DNA of 64,000 bases. It comes from Pseudobutyrivibrio xylanivorans DSM 14809. Its GTDB lineage: Bacteria; Bacillota; Clostridia; Lachnospirales; Lachnospiraceae. Made by a program: the position numbers and the translations under genes. Shown one piece after another: positions 25,601 through 34,442 of the stretch. The DNA is taken from the NCBI RefSeq assembly GCF_900141825.1, contig NZ_FQYQ01000015.1, positions 1 through 64,000 on the forward strand, in the 5' to 3' direction. The notes under the pieces are model-generated. The model ran no database searches. It was not told where the DNA came from and saw only the letters and a program-made list of their open reading frames with translations. Numbering within the stretch: position 1 is the first letter of the stretch; every line of letters starts with the position of its first letter.

Positions 25601-26164
25601 GATTTCATTGCCACATCTAATGATATAGCAGTTGTTGATGTGGGATTTTCAGGTACAATCCAGTATTTCCTGATGAAGCTCACAGGACGTGACATCAGAG
25701 GACACTACCTGGCTCTTCATTCAAACAAGCCAGAGCGAATCGGTGGTAAGGCAGATGCAATCTTTGAAATCAAGGATAAACGTCTTATCGACGACAGCAA
25801 GCTAATGAGATACCAGCTGTTCCTTGAAAATGCATTATCTGCACCATTTGGACAGCTTATTAATTTCACCATGGAAAATGGCAAACCAAAGCCTAGCTTC
25901 AAGGGAGACGAATTCGTAAGTGAGGATGTTAAGCAGCTCCAGAAGGGCATTTTGGATTATGTAATCCAGTATGCCATCTCAACAAAGCACATGGCTGGCC
26001 AGCAGGTGACAGATTCGGCACTTGTAGAAGATTTATTCTATGATATAATTGCAGCTGGCACATTGACACCTGAGATAGCAGAATGCCTCACTGTGGAGGA
26101 TGGCTACTCACGTGGTGGAGTGCAGAGATTTGATGTAGAAACCGGTACATGGAAGGTTGATTAA
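22634..26164 (+). CDS. Multidomain glycan-assembly protein: kinase-like, coiled coil, RgpF-like, HAD
   Basis: 1176 residues. Residues about 1-210 look like an aminoglycoside-kinase fold (LDIDLIFDNII, IIDYEW near 152). Residues 234-270 are coiled coil, and 295-327 a Lys/Ala-rich linker. Residues 331-565 match rhamnan synthesis protein F (VHLHLFYVDLLPEFVSYFSNIP, NRGRDLAPLYVAF, YFLHVHSKKS, NYPAGSFFWARTDAL). Residues 595-790 are a HAD domain with FDIFDTLIT (nucleophile D599), VSDMYL near 707 and HVGDNFRSD near 764, followed by about 380 residues with ARE-GYMLEQLI. It would build or modify a rhamnose-type chain in the cytoplasm. No Shine-Dalgarno precedes ATG, so coupling to the upstream gene is likely. 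The next gene overlaps by one base. Confidence 0.8.
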   Translation: MERLLYEKLSNERNPKYNIITDIVERDGTKVVVKRPYDSEAVGHIHRVFDSYRGLQELLQGSDFCVNDSKLVGDSIESEFLEGQHLTAADAEDFLAAVKSAFIPKATEFVSTPEFEEVFGQVDLPRGVLACKFLDIDLIFDNIIKTDKGWQIIDYEWTFDFPVPINYMLYRVVKFSELPGNLVAISDAEKAEYQKMENHFQSKYCFKNVKNLKELREHAEGRSKTSTDFALASRDYQIKQLQELIAAKDVHIRNIEAVNEQLRTIYDNTVNTRGYKTLESIRAFKAFLTGKPSPERDAKKAEKEAKKAAKLAAKEAKKAAARGEEAPSVAVHLHLFYVDLLPEFVSYFSNIPFRFDLYISCQPDADVNVIKAGLKDLKMANKIVVRPLQNRGRDLAPLYVAFAEEIKQHDYFLHVHSKKSLYSGQEKGGWRQFSLEILLGSPEKVNSIFDLFKNKNAGLVYPDIHEEVPMIAYSWLANAGLGQQLFAEYNLGDMPSVFNYPAGSFFWARTDALKPIFDHGYTYEDFPEEAGQTDGTLAHALERILPFISRKQGYDDFILYLEDKDTQVNKSLRPFFNTFKVDKELLIMKLSAYETISFDIFDTLITRTVYEPDDVFRIVEKTIYNKYGKQVDFVKLRKSAEAAATAMYGALTTIDKIYVEVSKDKIIGDIAMDIKKLEIDVETAVCIPRKDMVEIYNALKSMGKRVILVSDMYLNRVEVVGLLHKCGIAYYDELLISCEVGARKDDGSMWNLVLANVPANTFIHVGDNFRSDSQILMDRHVATHIVLNPRDLLALSDFAYFDKLAKRSLADSVVVGQAVNGGIFNSPFAFDTQGQLHFKNMYDMGYTTMGPLMARFVEWIVDENKKSGERLLLLAREGYMLEQLIRGYCQGKGIEVPDIHYFLTSRRACAVPALENDEDIRELISQKYQGSLSNLLVERFGLKLHADDADREFDYETKPEDLMAALEPYKAEIFAKAATEKTAYLNYAGDFIATSNDIAVVDVGFSGTIQYFLMKLTGRDIRGHYLALHSNKPERIGGKADAIFEIKDKRLIDDSKLMRYQLFLENALSAPFGQLINFTMENGKPKPSFKGDEFVSEDVKQLQKGILDYVIQYAISTKHMAGQQVTDSALVEDLFYDIIAAGTLTPEIAECLTVEDGYSRGGVQRFDVETGTWKVD

Positions 26165-28611
26165 TGAGAGATACATTTAATGTGGTATTTATCAGATACC
26201 ATCTAACAAAGAAAAATACATTATTGTTCCAGGGCTTTTACCCTTTCGACAACCCTAAGGGCTATGACCTTGTGGCCCAGATGAACGGAAAGCCTTACAA
26301 GATGGACATTACTATCAACGAAGGTAATGAGGTTCGCCGCCGCTACATTGCAGCTCACAAGAGTGTTTCAAAGGAATATGTGGGTGAGATTGCGCTTCCT
26401 GATAATTTAAAGGACGTGAAGTCTTTACAGCTCATTTGTGTTCTTGGTGATACAAGAAGTGTTGTTTACAAGGCTACAGGCCGCGACCTTGAAAAGCTTA
26501 AGAAGGAATATGAGTACAATCTTGAGCGCGCAGCGGTTACAGATGACAAGATTCAGATTCTCGGCTGGGCAATCGGAAACGTTCCAGAGGAGTTCCATCT
26601 TTACGATGGCAATACAGAGATTCCAATTTCTGTAAAGCGTATGTTCCGCAAGGATGTTTACGGTGTTTACCCTGAGCTTACAGAAAAGTGCGATTCAGGT
26701 CTTGAAATCGTTTTTGATAAAGGTAATTATAAGAAGCTTCGCCTTACAATCACTGCAAATGGGCAGGTTTACGATTGCAAGGTAGATACAGCTCACGTAC
26801 TTACAGGTGGAAATCTTCTCCCAAAGAAGACTTTGTGGGAGCGTATCGAGCTTTACCGTCAGGACAACGGACTTAGCGCTACTATCAAGCATGCAATTGA
26901 TAAATTTAAGAATGCTGATGCGCCAAAGTACACATATATGGATTTCCTTACAAGCTTCGGCCCTACAGAGGTTGAGCTTCAGCGTCAGCGTGATGAGAAG
27001 TTTGAGTACAATCCACTTATGAGTATTGTGGTTCCAATGTATCAGACTCCAGAGAAGTTCCTTGTGGAGCTTGTGGATTCTATCGTTGCCCAGACTTACG
27101 CTAACTGGGAGCTTTGTCTTGCAGACGGAAGCCCTGATGACAGCATCGGCAAATTTATTGAAAAGAAGTACGGCGACGACAGCCGTATCAAATACACACA
27201 CCTTAAGGCAAACCTTGGTATTTCAGATAATACAAACGCTGCTATTGCTCTTGCTGCAGGTGATTATATCGTGCTTTCAGATCATGATGATACTCTTGCT
27301 CCAAATGCAATGTACGAGTGCGTTGCTGCAATCAATAAGGACCGCAGCATCGACGTTATCTACACTGATGAGGACAAGATTTCAATGGACTCAAAGGAAT
27401 ACTTTGAGCCAGTGTTCAAGCCAGATTACAACTTAGATTTACTTTGCTCAGTAAATTATATCTGTCATCTTTTCATCTTCAGAAGAGATATTTATGAGAA
27501 GGTGGGAGCATTTAATAAAGAATATGATGGTGCTCAGGATCACGATTTCATTCTCCGCTGCTGCGAGGCTGCTGGAAATGTTTATCACGTTCCAAAGGCT
27601 CTCTATCACTGGAGAAGCCACGCTGCATCCACAGCTATGTCAGCAGAGAGCAAGCTTTACGCTTTTGATGCAGGTGTACGTGCAGTTCAGGCACACTATG
27701 ACAGACTTGGTATCCCAGCCAAGGTCGAGCAGGATACATTCTACGGATGTTATCGCACAATCTATCAGTGGGATAAGGAACCACTTGTTTCAATCATCAT
27801 TCCTAACAAGGATCACACTGATGATTTGGATAAGTGTATCAAGTCAATCGATGCAAAGAGCAACTATAAGAATATTGAATACATTATTGTAGAGAATAAT
27901 TCTACTGAGCCAGAGACTTTCGAGTACTACAAGTCAATCGAAGGTCGCCCAGATGTTAAGATTGTTCGCTACGAGACACCAGGCTTCAATTTCTCTGCAA
28001 TCAACAACTGCGGAGCAAAGGCAGCTAGCGGTGAGATGTATCTTCTATTAAATAATGATACAGAGATTATCAATGAGGGCTGTATCAGAGAGATGGTAGA
28101 TGTTTGTCTTCGTCCAGACGTAGGTATCTGCGGAGCGCTCCTTTACTATCCTGACAACACAGTGCAGCATGCCGGTGTTGTAATGGGAATCGGCGGAATC
28201 GCAGGACATACCTTTGTAGGACTTGAGAGAAGCGAGCCAGGTTACATGTTCCGTGCAGTTACCACTCAGGATCTTTCAGCTGTTACAGCTGCCTGCCTGA
28301 TGGTTCGCAAAGAAGTATTTGATGAGGTTGGCGGTCTTACAGAAGACTTGGCCGTTGCCTTTAATGATGTGGACTTTTGTATGAAGGTTCGCGATAAGGG
28401 ATATCTTGTTGTTTACAATCCACATGCAGAGCTTTACCACTATGAGTCAAAGTCACGTGGATATGAGGACACAGGAGAGAAGGTTGCCAGATTTAATTCT
28501 GAGGTAGAGAAGCTTGAGAAGAGATGGCCAGATATCCTTGAAAAGGGTGACCCTTACTACAATCCAAACCTTTCAATACTTGACGGATGGTTCAGACTAA
28601 AAGAAGAATAA
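26164..28611 (+). CDS. Tandem-domain glycosyltransferase family 2 protein
   Basis: 815 residues. An N-terminal beta-rich region of about 280 residues of unknown role comes first. GT2 domain 1 starts at about 283 (LMSIVVPMYQTPEKFL), with a LSDHDDTL nucleotide-binding motif near 370. GT2 domain 2 starts at about 540 (LVSIIIPNKDHTDDL), with LLNNDTEII near 630 and the acceptor-side block DLSAVTAACLMVRKEVFDEVGG. Such two-domain enzymes, often near RgpF, extend rhamnose-rich or O-antigen chains in the cytoplasm. The start ATG overlaps the upstream stop (TAATG). The 613-residue protein at 34443 shares the same tandem module without the long N-terminal extension. Confidence 0.9.
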   Translation: MRDTFNVVFIRYHLTKKNTLLFQGFYPFDNPKGYDLVAQMNGKPYKMDITINEGNEVRRRYIAAHKSVSKEYVGEIALPDNLKDVKSLQLICVLGDTRSVVYKATGRDLEKLKKEYEYNLERAAVTDDKIQILGWAIGNVPEEFHLYDGNTEIPISVKRMFRKDVYGVYPELTEKCDSGLEIVFDKGNYKKLRLTITANGQVYDCKVDTAHVLTGGNLLPKKTLWERIELYRQDNGLSATIKHAIDKFKNADAPKYTYMDFLTSFGPTEVELQRQRDEKFEYNPLMSIVVPMYQTPEKFLVELVDSIVAQTYANWELCLADGSPDDSIGKFIEKKYGDDSRIKYTHLKANLGISDNTNAAIALAAGDYIVLSDHDDTLAPNAMYECVAAINKDRSIDVIYTDEDKISMDSKEYFEPVFKPDYNLDLLCSVNYICHLFIFRRDIYEKVGAFNKEYDGAQDHDFILRCCEAAGNVYHVPKALYHWRSHAASTAMSAESKLYAFDAGVRAVQAHYDRLGIPAKVEQDTFYGCYRTIYQWDKEPLVSIIIPNKDHTDDLDKCIKSIDAKSNYKNIEYIIVENNSTEPETFEYYKSIEGRPDVKIVRYETPGFNFSAINNCGAKAASGEMYLLLNNDTEIINEGCIREMVDVCLRPDVGICGALLYYPDNTVQHAGVVMGIGGIAGHTFVGLERSEPGYMFRAVTTQDLSAVTAACLMVRKEVFDEVGGLTEDLAVAFNDVDFCMKVRDKGYLVVYNPHAELYHYESKSRGYEDTGEKVARFNSEVEKLEKRWPDILEKGDPYYNPNLSILDGWFRLKEE

Positions 28612-28652
28612 GGCTTCCCCTTGAGGTGAAAAATTAAATATATGCTAAGAGT

Positions 28653-28712
28653 AAAAAGTTATAGATTGAGTATCGATAATAAAATTGCATGCAATCTATA
28701 ACTTTTTGTATA
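28653..28712 (+). terminator. Intrinsic terminator with 16-bp stem
   Basis: AAAAAGTTATAGATTG (28653-28668) pairs perfectly with CAATCTATAACTTTTT (28692-28707) around a 23-base loop and is followed by GTATATTTTT. It ends the glycan operon that began at 16810 or 20818. Confidence 0.85.
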
Positions 28713-28730
28713 TTTTTACTATAGTATATT

Positions 28731-28745
28731 GTGACGAAACTGTGT
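28731..28745. repeat. 15-base motif GTGACGAAACTGTGT, copy 1
   Basis: The identical 15-mer occurs at 44380-44394, upstream of the surface coiled-coil gene. Here it lies 58 bases before the chemoreceptor start. Two exact copies, each in a promoter region, suggest a regulator site or alternative-sigma element. No matching consensus is recognised. Confidence 0.45.
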
Positions 28746-28803
28746 ATATTACCTTTTGTTGTGTATTAACTATTAATTTAGACAAAACTTGAAAGGTAAT
28801 ATC

Positions 28804-30468
28804 ATGAAGAAAGTTTCAGTAAAATCGGTTAAAGTAGTACTAATTGGCATGGTAATATTTACACTTGGTACTCTTGAATTAATCAATTTGTTTTTTGGTG
28901 GACAGAATTTGAGTAATGGTCTTGAGTACCAGACTATGCAGGGACTCAAGGCTGCATCTCTTACATATAAGCAGGTGCTAAATATAACAGAGCATAATGC
29001 AAACGTAGATAACTCTACTCTTGAGAAGGAGTTACATGACTCTACCGGATATGAGTACACATTCTTTCTTGGAAACAAGGTTGAGCGTACAACAATAGAA
29101 GGTGGTGAAGGCGGTGTCATTGAAGGTGAAATCGCCGATGCAGTTTTAAGTGAATATCAGACATATACTGATGCAAATACTGAGATTAATGGCGTAGATT
29201 ACATGGTAGTTTACCAGCCACTTATTTATAACGATGTATGTTATGGAATGGCTTTTGTAGGTATGCCAAGGACTACACTTCTTTCATACATCAATAGCAT
29301 GATGTTAAAGACATTAATAACAGGTCTTGTTGCAATGGCAATTGTTATTTCAATAGCTATATATGCAGCAGTTAAGCTTTCAAATGCTATTAAGGCAAAT
29401 GTTGAGGCTATTAATCAGCTTTCTACAGGTGATTTATCAGTAAGAATTAATGAGAAGATTGTACGTAGACGTGATGAGCTTGGTCAGACAGCAAGAGCTA
29501 TTATTTCTCTTGCAGATAAGCTTGGAGATGTAATTGGTAGTGCTAAGAATTCATCTTCAGAGCTTGATACATCAGCAGAGTACCTTTCAACTACAGCTGA
29601 GGCAATTTCTATGACAGCTGAGAACGTAACAAGTGCCGTAGATAATGTTGCTTATGGTGCTTCAAATCAGGCTGATTCATTACAGGATGCAGTCGCAAGT
29701 GTTGAAGAAATCAATGATGCTATCCAGAACATCACTGACAACACAAATCACATGAACAAGATTGCAGGTTACATGCAGGATAATTCTCAGACAAGCTCAG
29801 CTGCTTTACAGGAGCTTCAGGCTTCTACTGAGGAGACAATCAACGCAATCGAGGATATCGTAACTAAGATTGACAAGACAAATAAGGCTGTTGAGTCTGT
29901 AGTAGAGGCTGTTGCAATTATTGACTCTATCGCAGCTCAGACAAACCTTCTTTCACTTAATGCTAGTATCGAGGCAGCAAGAGCTGGTGATGCTGGTAGA
30001 GGCTTTGCAGTAGTTGCCAACGAAATTCGTGATCTTGCTGAGCAGTCAGCTACAGCTGCAAAGAATATTGAGGAAATCATGGGTGTTCTTTCTGCTGATT
30101 CACAGGCGACTATGACAAATGCTGGTCAGGTACAGGTATCAGTTGAGAAGCAGGGTGAGGTTCTTAACAGAACAATCGATGTTGTAAATGCTATGATTGG
30201 AAACATCGACGAGTCACTTGTTGTAACAAAGAAGATTGTTGAAAGCGTAGACCAGTCTGATAAGGCTACAAAGGTATTTGCTGATACAATCAATTCACTT
30301 TCGGCTATCTCACAGGAGAACGCAGCTAGCACAGAGGAAACTCGTGCTTCAATGCTTGAGCTTGCAGAGACAGTAAGCAAGCTTTCCGAGAAGGCAAACA
30401 ACCTCAACGATATCTCTAAGATTCTTGAGAGAGAAATGTCTTACTTCAACGAGAAGCAGAGCGCGTAA
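28804..30468 (+). CDS. Methyl-accepting chemotaxis protein
   Basis: 554 residues from ATG 28804, preceded by GAAAGG; a TTG at 28789 is less likely. Transmembrane helix 1 is at residues about 10-30, an extracytoplasmic sCache-like sensor at about 40-165 ([29 protein letters not shown]), and helix 2 at about 175-195. A HAMP domain follows ([22 protein letters not shown]). The cytoplasmic signalling rod has the conserved hairpin tip [20 protein letters not shown] and [17 protein letters not shown]. It would control CheA and flagellar motility. It is a single-gene unit bounded by terminators, with the repeated 15-mer in its upstream region. The ligand is unknown. Confidence 0.95.
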   Translation: MKKVSVKSVKVVLIGMVIFTLGTLELINLFFGGQNLSNGLEYQTMQGLKAASLTYKQVLNITEHNANVDNSTLEKELHDSTGYEYTFFLGNKVERTTIEGGEGGVIEGEIADAVLSEYQTYTDANTEINGVDYMVVYQPLIYNDVCYGMAFVGMPRTTLLSYINSMMLKTLITGLVAMAIVISIAIYAAVKLSNAIKANVEAINQLSTGDLSVRINEKIVRRRDELGQTARAIISLADKLGDVIGSAKNSSSELDTSAEYLSTTAEAISMTAENVTSAVDNVAYGASNQADSLQDAVASVEEINDAIQNITDNTNHMNKIAGYMQDNSQTSSAALQELQASTEETINAIEDIVTKIDKTNKAVESVVEAVAIIDSIAAQTNLLSLNASIEAARAGDAGRGFAVVANEIRDLAEQSATAAKNIEEIMGVLSADSQATMTNAGQVQVSVEKQGEVLNRTIDVVNAMIGNIDESLVVTKKIVESVDQSDKATKVFADTINSLSAISQENAASTEETRASMLELAETVSKLSEKANNLNDISKILEREMSYFNEKQSA

Positions 30469-30479
30469 TATAGATAATA

Positions 30480-30518
30480 AAAAAAGAAGAACTTGCAGAT
30501 TGCAGGTTCTTCTTTTTT
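30480..30518. terminator. Bidirectional terminator between convergent genes
   Basis: AAAAAAGAAGAACTTGCA (30480-30497) pairs with TGCAGGTTCTTCTTTTTT (30501-30518, one G-U pair) around GAT. A-run and T-run flanks serve both the chemoreceptor gene and the minus-strand sulfatase-fold gene ending at 30523. Confidence 0.9.
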
Positions 30519-30522
30519 ATGT

Positions 30523-32136
30523 TTATCGTTCCGCTTCTAATGCGCTGAAGTATGCCAGTACTTGGCTTAGGAATTCTTCTTTTTCCAGTTCTTCAAGGTA
30601 CCTGATTTTTCCATCCTCAGTGCTGATGAGATATGATGCATCGTAAAACATTCTGTCAAATGAACTGCTGGCATTTTTGTCGAAAAGACTGGTGCCAAGG
30701 AAATAGTTCTCCGTGTTGATGTCGAGATAATCTAAAACAGTAGGAGCGAAGCAAAGGGAGTTACGTCCATTTACGTTAATCTCCTGAGGCTTGATATCCT
30801 TGTGGTAAATGAATAGCGGCATCTCATCCAAATCAGTGCATTCGCGCTTGTGGTCTGGGAACAAATCTGTGTAGGACTGGTCCGCATAAGTGGAATGATC
30901 TGTTGTAAAAATAAGGATGGTGTTATCTGCTAGCTTAGAAGATTTAAAATCCTCCAAGAAGTAGTTAAACATCTGGTCGCAGTTGTAAAACTTATTTAAA
31001 AATCCGTTAGCGCCGTCGCCATACTGATACTCCTTTGAGTTGAAGGAAACGTGGGTACCAAAGGTGTAAATTCCAAGTAAGAAAGGCTCGTCGCTATCTT
31101 CCAGCTCGTGAGTTGTCTGCATGAGAAGTCTGTAGGCTTCGCCGTCTGTCATTCCTTCTGCAAGTCCGGTAACATTATCTTTATCTTCGATAATTTCATC
31201 AAAGCCAAGATTGTTCAAGTAAAGAGTAAACTCTTCGTTAAATGGTTCCGTATTTACGAATTTGGTTTTATATCCCTGCTCCTTTAAAACACTTTGAAGG
31301 GATACGAGATTGTTTGCTTTGTTGTCATCATCAAGCTTATAACCACTGTACAGCTGTCCCTGAACACCGCGGAGTGTAGGGAAGGTGTGGTTGTAATAGT
31401 TCTTGAATGAAATGCAGGATTTTTCGAATTCCTTCACACTTGGCATGATATTCCTGTCATCTTCAATGATGTTTGAGCTGAGGCCTTCTGTGAATATTAT
31501 GATAATGTTCGGTTTTCCTGGTAAACGCTCTGGTTTGTTAACGCCATCCTCGAGAGAGTCTTTGTGGAACGTATTAAGTGCAACCTTAGGATCTGAGGCA
31601 GCTCGTTTTACGTGCTGGTAGCGAATTTGGTCAACAAAAATAGTAGCAAAGCTCTGAACAGGACTGAATCTTTTGTACTCGATATTGACTGCAACTTCTG
31701 CAATAAGAAGAGCGGTGATTATGTAAAGGATAATTCTCTTATTAAGCTTTACTACAGATTTTCCTGGAAGGAAAATGATGGCAAGTGCCAAAACTGTTCC
31801 TAAGATGTAAGCAACTGCGCGACCGCCTAAATCCTGCAGGAACTTAACATTTTTAAGCATGGTCAGTGTAACGTAGCTGTTACCAAAATAAAGCACTGTC
31901 ATCTGTCCTACATAGATGAAGAACAAAATGCATGCAATGGCGCGGTACCATTTGTTTTTGTCGATTATTAGATTGTAAATAAAGAAAATCAGTGTCAGCT
32001 CAGCCAACCCAACGATGCAGTAAGTGATAATGTGGGTAGTGGAGTAGGTCATGAAAGAGAGGACAGTGGCCAATACAAATTTTATTATGGTAAAAAAACT
32101 TCTTCTAAAGTCTTTATCTTTCATTCGAGAAATCAA
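30523..32136 (-). CDS. LTA synthase-like membrane sulfatase-fold phosphotransferase
   Basis: 537 residues. Five N-terminal transmembrane helices (about 15-150) are followed by an extracytoplasmic alkaline-phosphatase-like domain (about 205-500). IIIIFTEGLSSN carries the metal-binding Glu, TFPTLRG (251-257) the likely Thr nucleophile, YTFGTHVSF a metal/substrate His, and FTTDHSTY the Asp-His metal pair. It would transfer phosphoglycerol or another phospho-group to glycans or lipids outside the cell, like LtaS or OpgB. The TTG at 32136 is 8 bases from AAAGGAG and overlaps the TGA of the upstream acyltransferase gene (TTGA), implying coupled translation. ATG 32124 is the alternative start. Confidence 0.85.
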   Translation of the reverse strand: MISRMKDKDFRRSFFTIIKFVLATVLSFMTYSTTHIITYCIVGLAELTLIFFIYNLIIDKNKWYRAIACILFFIYVGQMTVLYFGNSYVTLTMLKNVKFLQDLGGRAVAYILGTVLALAIIFLPGKSVVKLNKRIILYIITALLIAEVAVNIEYKRFSPVQSFATIFVDQIRYQHVKRAASDPKVALNTFHKDSLEDGVNKPERLPGKPNIIIIFTEGLSSNIIEDDRNIMPSVKEFEKSCISFKNYYNHTFPTLRGVQGQLYSGYKLDDDNKANNLVSLQSVLKEQGYKTKFVNTEPFNEEFTLYLNNLGFDEIIEDKDNVTGLAEGMTDGEAYRLLMQTTHELEDSDEPFLLGIYTFGTHVSFNSKEYQYGDGANGFLNKFYNCDQMFNYFLEDFKSSKLADNTILIFTTDHSTYADQSYTDLFPDHKRECTDLDEMPLFIYHKDIKPQEINVNGRNSLCFAPTVLDYLDINTENYFLGTSLFDKNASSSFDRMFYDASYLISTEDGKIRYLEELEKEEFLSQVLAYFSALEAER

Positions 32137-33206
32137 TTCAGGAACTCCTTTGTCTTGTTAATAAGTGGCTGTTCCACGTATGTATAGATTGCCATGGACA
32201 TGGCTAGTGAAAGCAGATAAACCACAAGGAAAACTCTGTAAGCTGAAAGCTGTGTGAAATGAAGCATCAGCATGAAATGAAGCAGGTACATAGAGAAGCT
32301 TACATTTCCGATAAGAGTGAAAAGCCTGTTGCCCAAAAATCGGCGCAGGATATTGTCCTCTGAAAGAAGGCACAAAATCATAATGGCACCCCCTGCCATA
32401 TATGTGATGAGTACAGGATACTCCCAGCCAACGTGGAAGCCTGTGAATTTAGAATCCAGAAGGGACAAAACCTGGTCTGAGCTAATAATAGTAAGTGCCA
32501 GGCAGATAACTACATAGATGGAGCCAACCCATTCAAGAGTGTGTGATGCGCCATCTGAAACTGTTGGTGCAATCAGCTTCACAATCCTAAGCAGGTAAGC
32601 GAAAGCCATACCTACAATAAAGAGCCAGAGCCTCAGTGGAGATGGATATCCATTTCCAGAAAGGAACAGGGCTGGTGCCATAGGTAAAAGCTGGTAGCTT
32701 ACGAATACAAGCAGATTAAGTAATACAAAAACTGCCACATTCATCTGAAGTGCATTTAGCTGGAGCTTGCCAAGAAGCTTTTTGAATACTGCGATAATCA
32801 AAATCACAAATGGTGCAACCAGATAGAAAAATATTTCCTGCTGGAGGAACCAAAGGTGGTTTTTACTCTTAATGAAAAACATATTTAGTAGCAGACTGTT
32901 GTCTGAACGGAAATCTCTGAAATCGAAAAATGCTAATCCCCAAGTGGCGAAAAACATACATAGCCAGCAGGCTGGAATGATGCGAACCAGGCGCTTGATA
33001 TAGTAACGGCCAAATTCCTTTGGAGCGAAATATCTGAATTCATAATCATCCTGTATAAAAGGCTGACAAACAAAAAATCCGCTCATGGCAAAGAAAATGT
33101 TATTTCCTAGTCCGCCCTGAGACAAAAAGCCGCAATGGGAAAGGATGATGAGGGTAATTGCCCAAAATCTGAGTCCCTGAATTGCGTTGTTTTTGGACTG
33201 TTTCAT
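32133..33206 (-). CDS. Acyltransferase family 3 membrane protein (OafA/YrhL-like)
   Basis: 357 residues, about ten transmembrane helices, no SGNH tail. The family's N-terminal pair is present as R13 and H24 (GLRFWAITLIILSHCG). IFFAMSGFFVCQPF and FYIKRLVRIIPACWL-type segments are the usual next blocks. These proteins O-acylate extracellular sugars using a cytoplasmic acyl donor. It is the first gene of a minus-strand pair with the sulfatase-fold enzyme. It is divergent from a second acyltransferase-3 gene at 33361, with a roughly 155-base shared promoter region between them. Confidence 0.88.
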   Translation of the reverse strand: MKQSKNNAIQGLRFWAITLIILSHCGFLSQGGLGNNIFFAMSGFFVCQPFIQDDYEFRYFAPKEFGRYYIKRLVRIIPACWLCMFFATWGLAFFDFRDFRSDNSLLLNMFFIKSKNHLWFLQQEIFFYLVAPFVILIIAVFKKLLGKLQLNALQMNVAVFVLLNLLVFVSYQLLPMAPALFLSGNGYPSPLRLWLFIVGMAFAYLLRIVKLIAPTVSDGASHTLEWVGSIYVVICLALTIISSDQVLSLLDSKFTGFHVGWEYPVLITYMAGGAIMILCLLSEDNILRRFLGNRLFTLIGNVSFSMYLLHFMLMLHFTQLSAYRVFLVVYLLSLAMSMAIYTYVEQPLINKTKEFLN

Positions 33207-33295
33207 TTATATAATTCCCTTCAAAATATAGTGGTAAAAATCAAAATTATTTCATTGTGATTATACTATAGTGAGTACCGAAAAAATAGGTAAAT

Positions 33296-33324
33296 TTGTA
33301 TGTACTCTGGGTATATGATAAAAT
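33296..33324 (+). promoter_or_regulatory. Predicted SigA promoter of acyltransferase 33361
   Basis: TTGTAT (33296-33301), 17-base spacer, TAAAAT (33319-33324) with an extended TGA. The gene start at 33361 follows a TAAGGA site. Confidence 0.65.
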
Positions 33325-33360
33325 GACTCCGTTAAAATGAATATAATAAGGAACTAATTG

Positions 33361-34434
33361 ATGAATAATAAATGTACGTTAGATTCCCTATCTCAGGGAA
33401 CTGATAACAATTTGAATCTAGTGAGATTGGTTGCTGCTATGCTGGTTATGTACATGCATTCCTTTGCACTTTGTCAGGCTAATCTGGAGTCAGATTTGAT
33501 GTACACCCTCACTTTCCACAAGGCGCTTTCGGGCCAGGTGGGAGTGGATATATTCTTTGTTATCAGCGGATTTTTGATTTATAGAAGCTATGACCGTAGC
33601 AATAAAATTGGTAAATATTTAAAGGCTCGTTTTCTTAGAATATGGCCACTTTTGGCACTGTTTGTTCTTTCTACGGCCTTTATTTTTGGCCCTATGTTTA
33701 CCACCCTTTCAAAAAAGGAATACTATGCTGGAGATATAAAAGGGTATTTGATGAATCTGGTATTTATATCATCTCAGACAAGACTTCCGGGGGTGTTTGC
33801 AAATCACATTAATCAAAGTTCAAACGGAAGTATCTGGACTCTTCAGTATGAAGTGATTTGTTATCTGCTGGTCCTTTTGATGGTGCCACTTTTAAGAAAA
33901 TTTAAAAAGCTGATTTTTGTGATAATCGGCGTGTCAGCGGCAATATATTTATTCTTTAGCTATGGCTGTACTACCGATACTTTTCTTGGTATTTCAAAGA
34001 CTCCATTTATAAACTTTGGACGTCTTACAATGCAGTTTGAAGTAGGCGTGCTTTACTACGTTTATAGAAAAAAAATTACCATGTCTCGCAAGAAGTTTTT
34101 GATAGCTGTTGCAGGACTTATTGCGGGCTCATATATCATGGATTATGAAATCGTATTTGCGATATTTGGAGCTTATATAGTTTTATATTTAGGCTTCAAT
34201 TATTACAGCATTTCGAAGCTCTACAATAAGGTTGGAGACATCAGCTACGGTGTCTATATCATGTCGTTCTTCGTTCAGCAGCGTGTTATAGAGTGGCTGG
34301 GAGAAATACCTTATGGCTACCGCGCTTATTACATGGATACCTACACTAACTTTTGGGTGTCTGTATTGATTGTTGTACCACTGGCGCTGATTAGCTGGCA
34401 TTGTTTTGAAAAACAATTATTAAAACTTAAATAG
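33361..34434 (+). CDS. Acyltransferase family 3 membrane protein
   Basis: 357 residues from ATG 33361, 8 bases after TAAGGA; the in-frame TTG just before it is not needed. About ten transmembrane helices. R22 and H33 (LVRLVAAMLVMYMHSF) form the family motif, followed by GVDIFFVISGFLIYRSY and ARFLRIWPLLALF. It would acylate a surface polysaccharide; with the paralogue at 32133 and the MBOAT at 3777, this is the third predicted acylation system in the window. It is followed 8 bases later by the tandem GT2 gene, so the modified glycan may be the one made by that enzyme. Confidence 0.88.
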   Translation: MNNKCTLDSLSQGTDNNLNLVRLVAAMLVMYMHSFALCQANLESDLMYTLTFHKALSGQVGVDIFFVISGFLIYRSYDRSNKIGKYLKARFLRIWPLLALFVLSTAFIFGPMFTTLSKKEYYAGDIKGYLMNLVFISSQTRLPGVFANHINQSSNGSIWTLQYEVICYLLVLLMVPLLRKFKKLIFVIIGVSAAIYLFFSYGCTTDTFLGISKTPFINFGRLTMQFEVGVLYYVYRKKITMSRKKFLIAVAGLIAGSYIMDYEIVFAIFGAYIVLYLGFNYYSISKLYNKVGDISYGVYIMSFFVQQRVIEWLGEIPYGYRAYYMDTYTNFWVSVLIVVPLALISWHCFEKQLLKLK

Positions 34435-34442
34435 GGATAATT

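Noticed and set aside
26695-27892. Several 70-170 codon frames inside the tandem GT2 gene on both strands
   Set aside because: Shadows of a strongly codon-biased gene. They lack ribosome-binding sites and domain content, while the sense frame has clear GT2 motifs.
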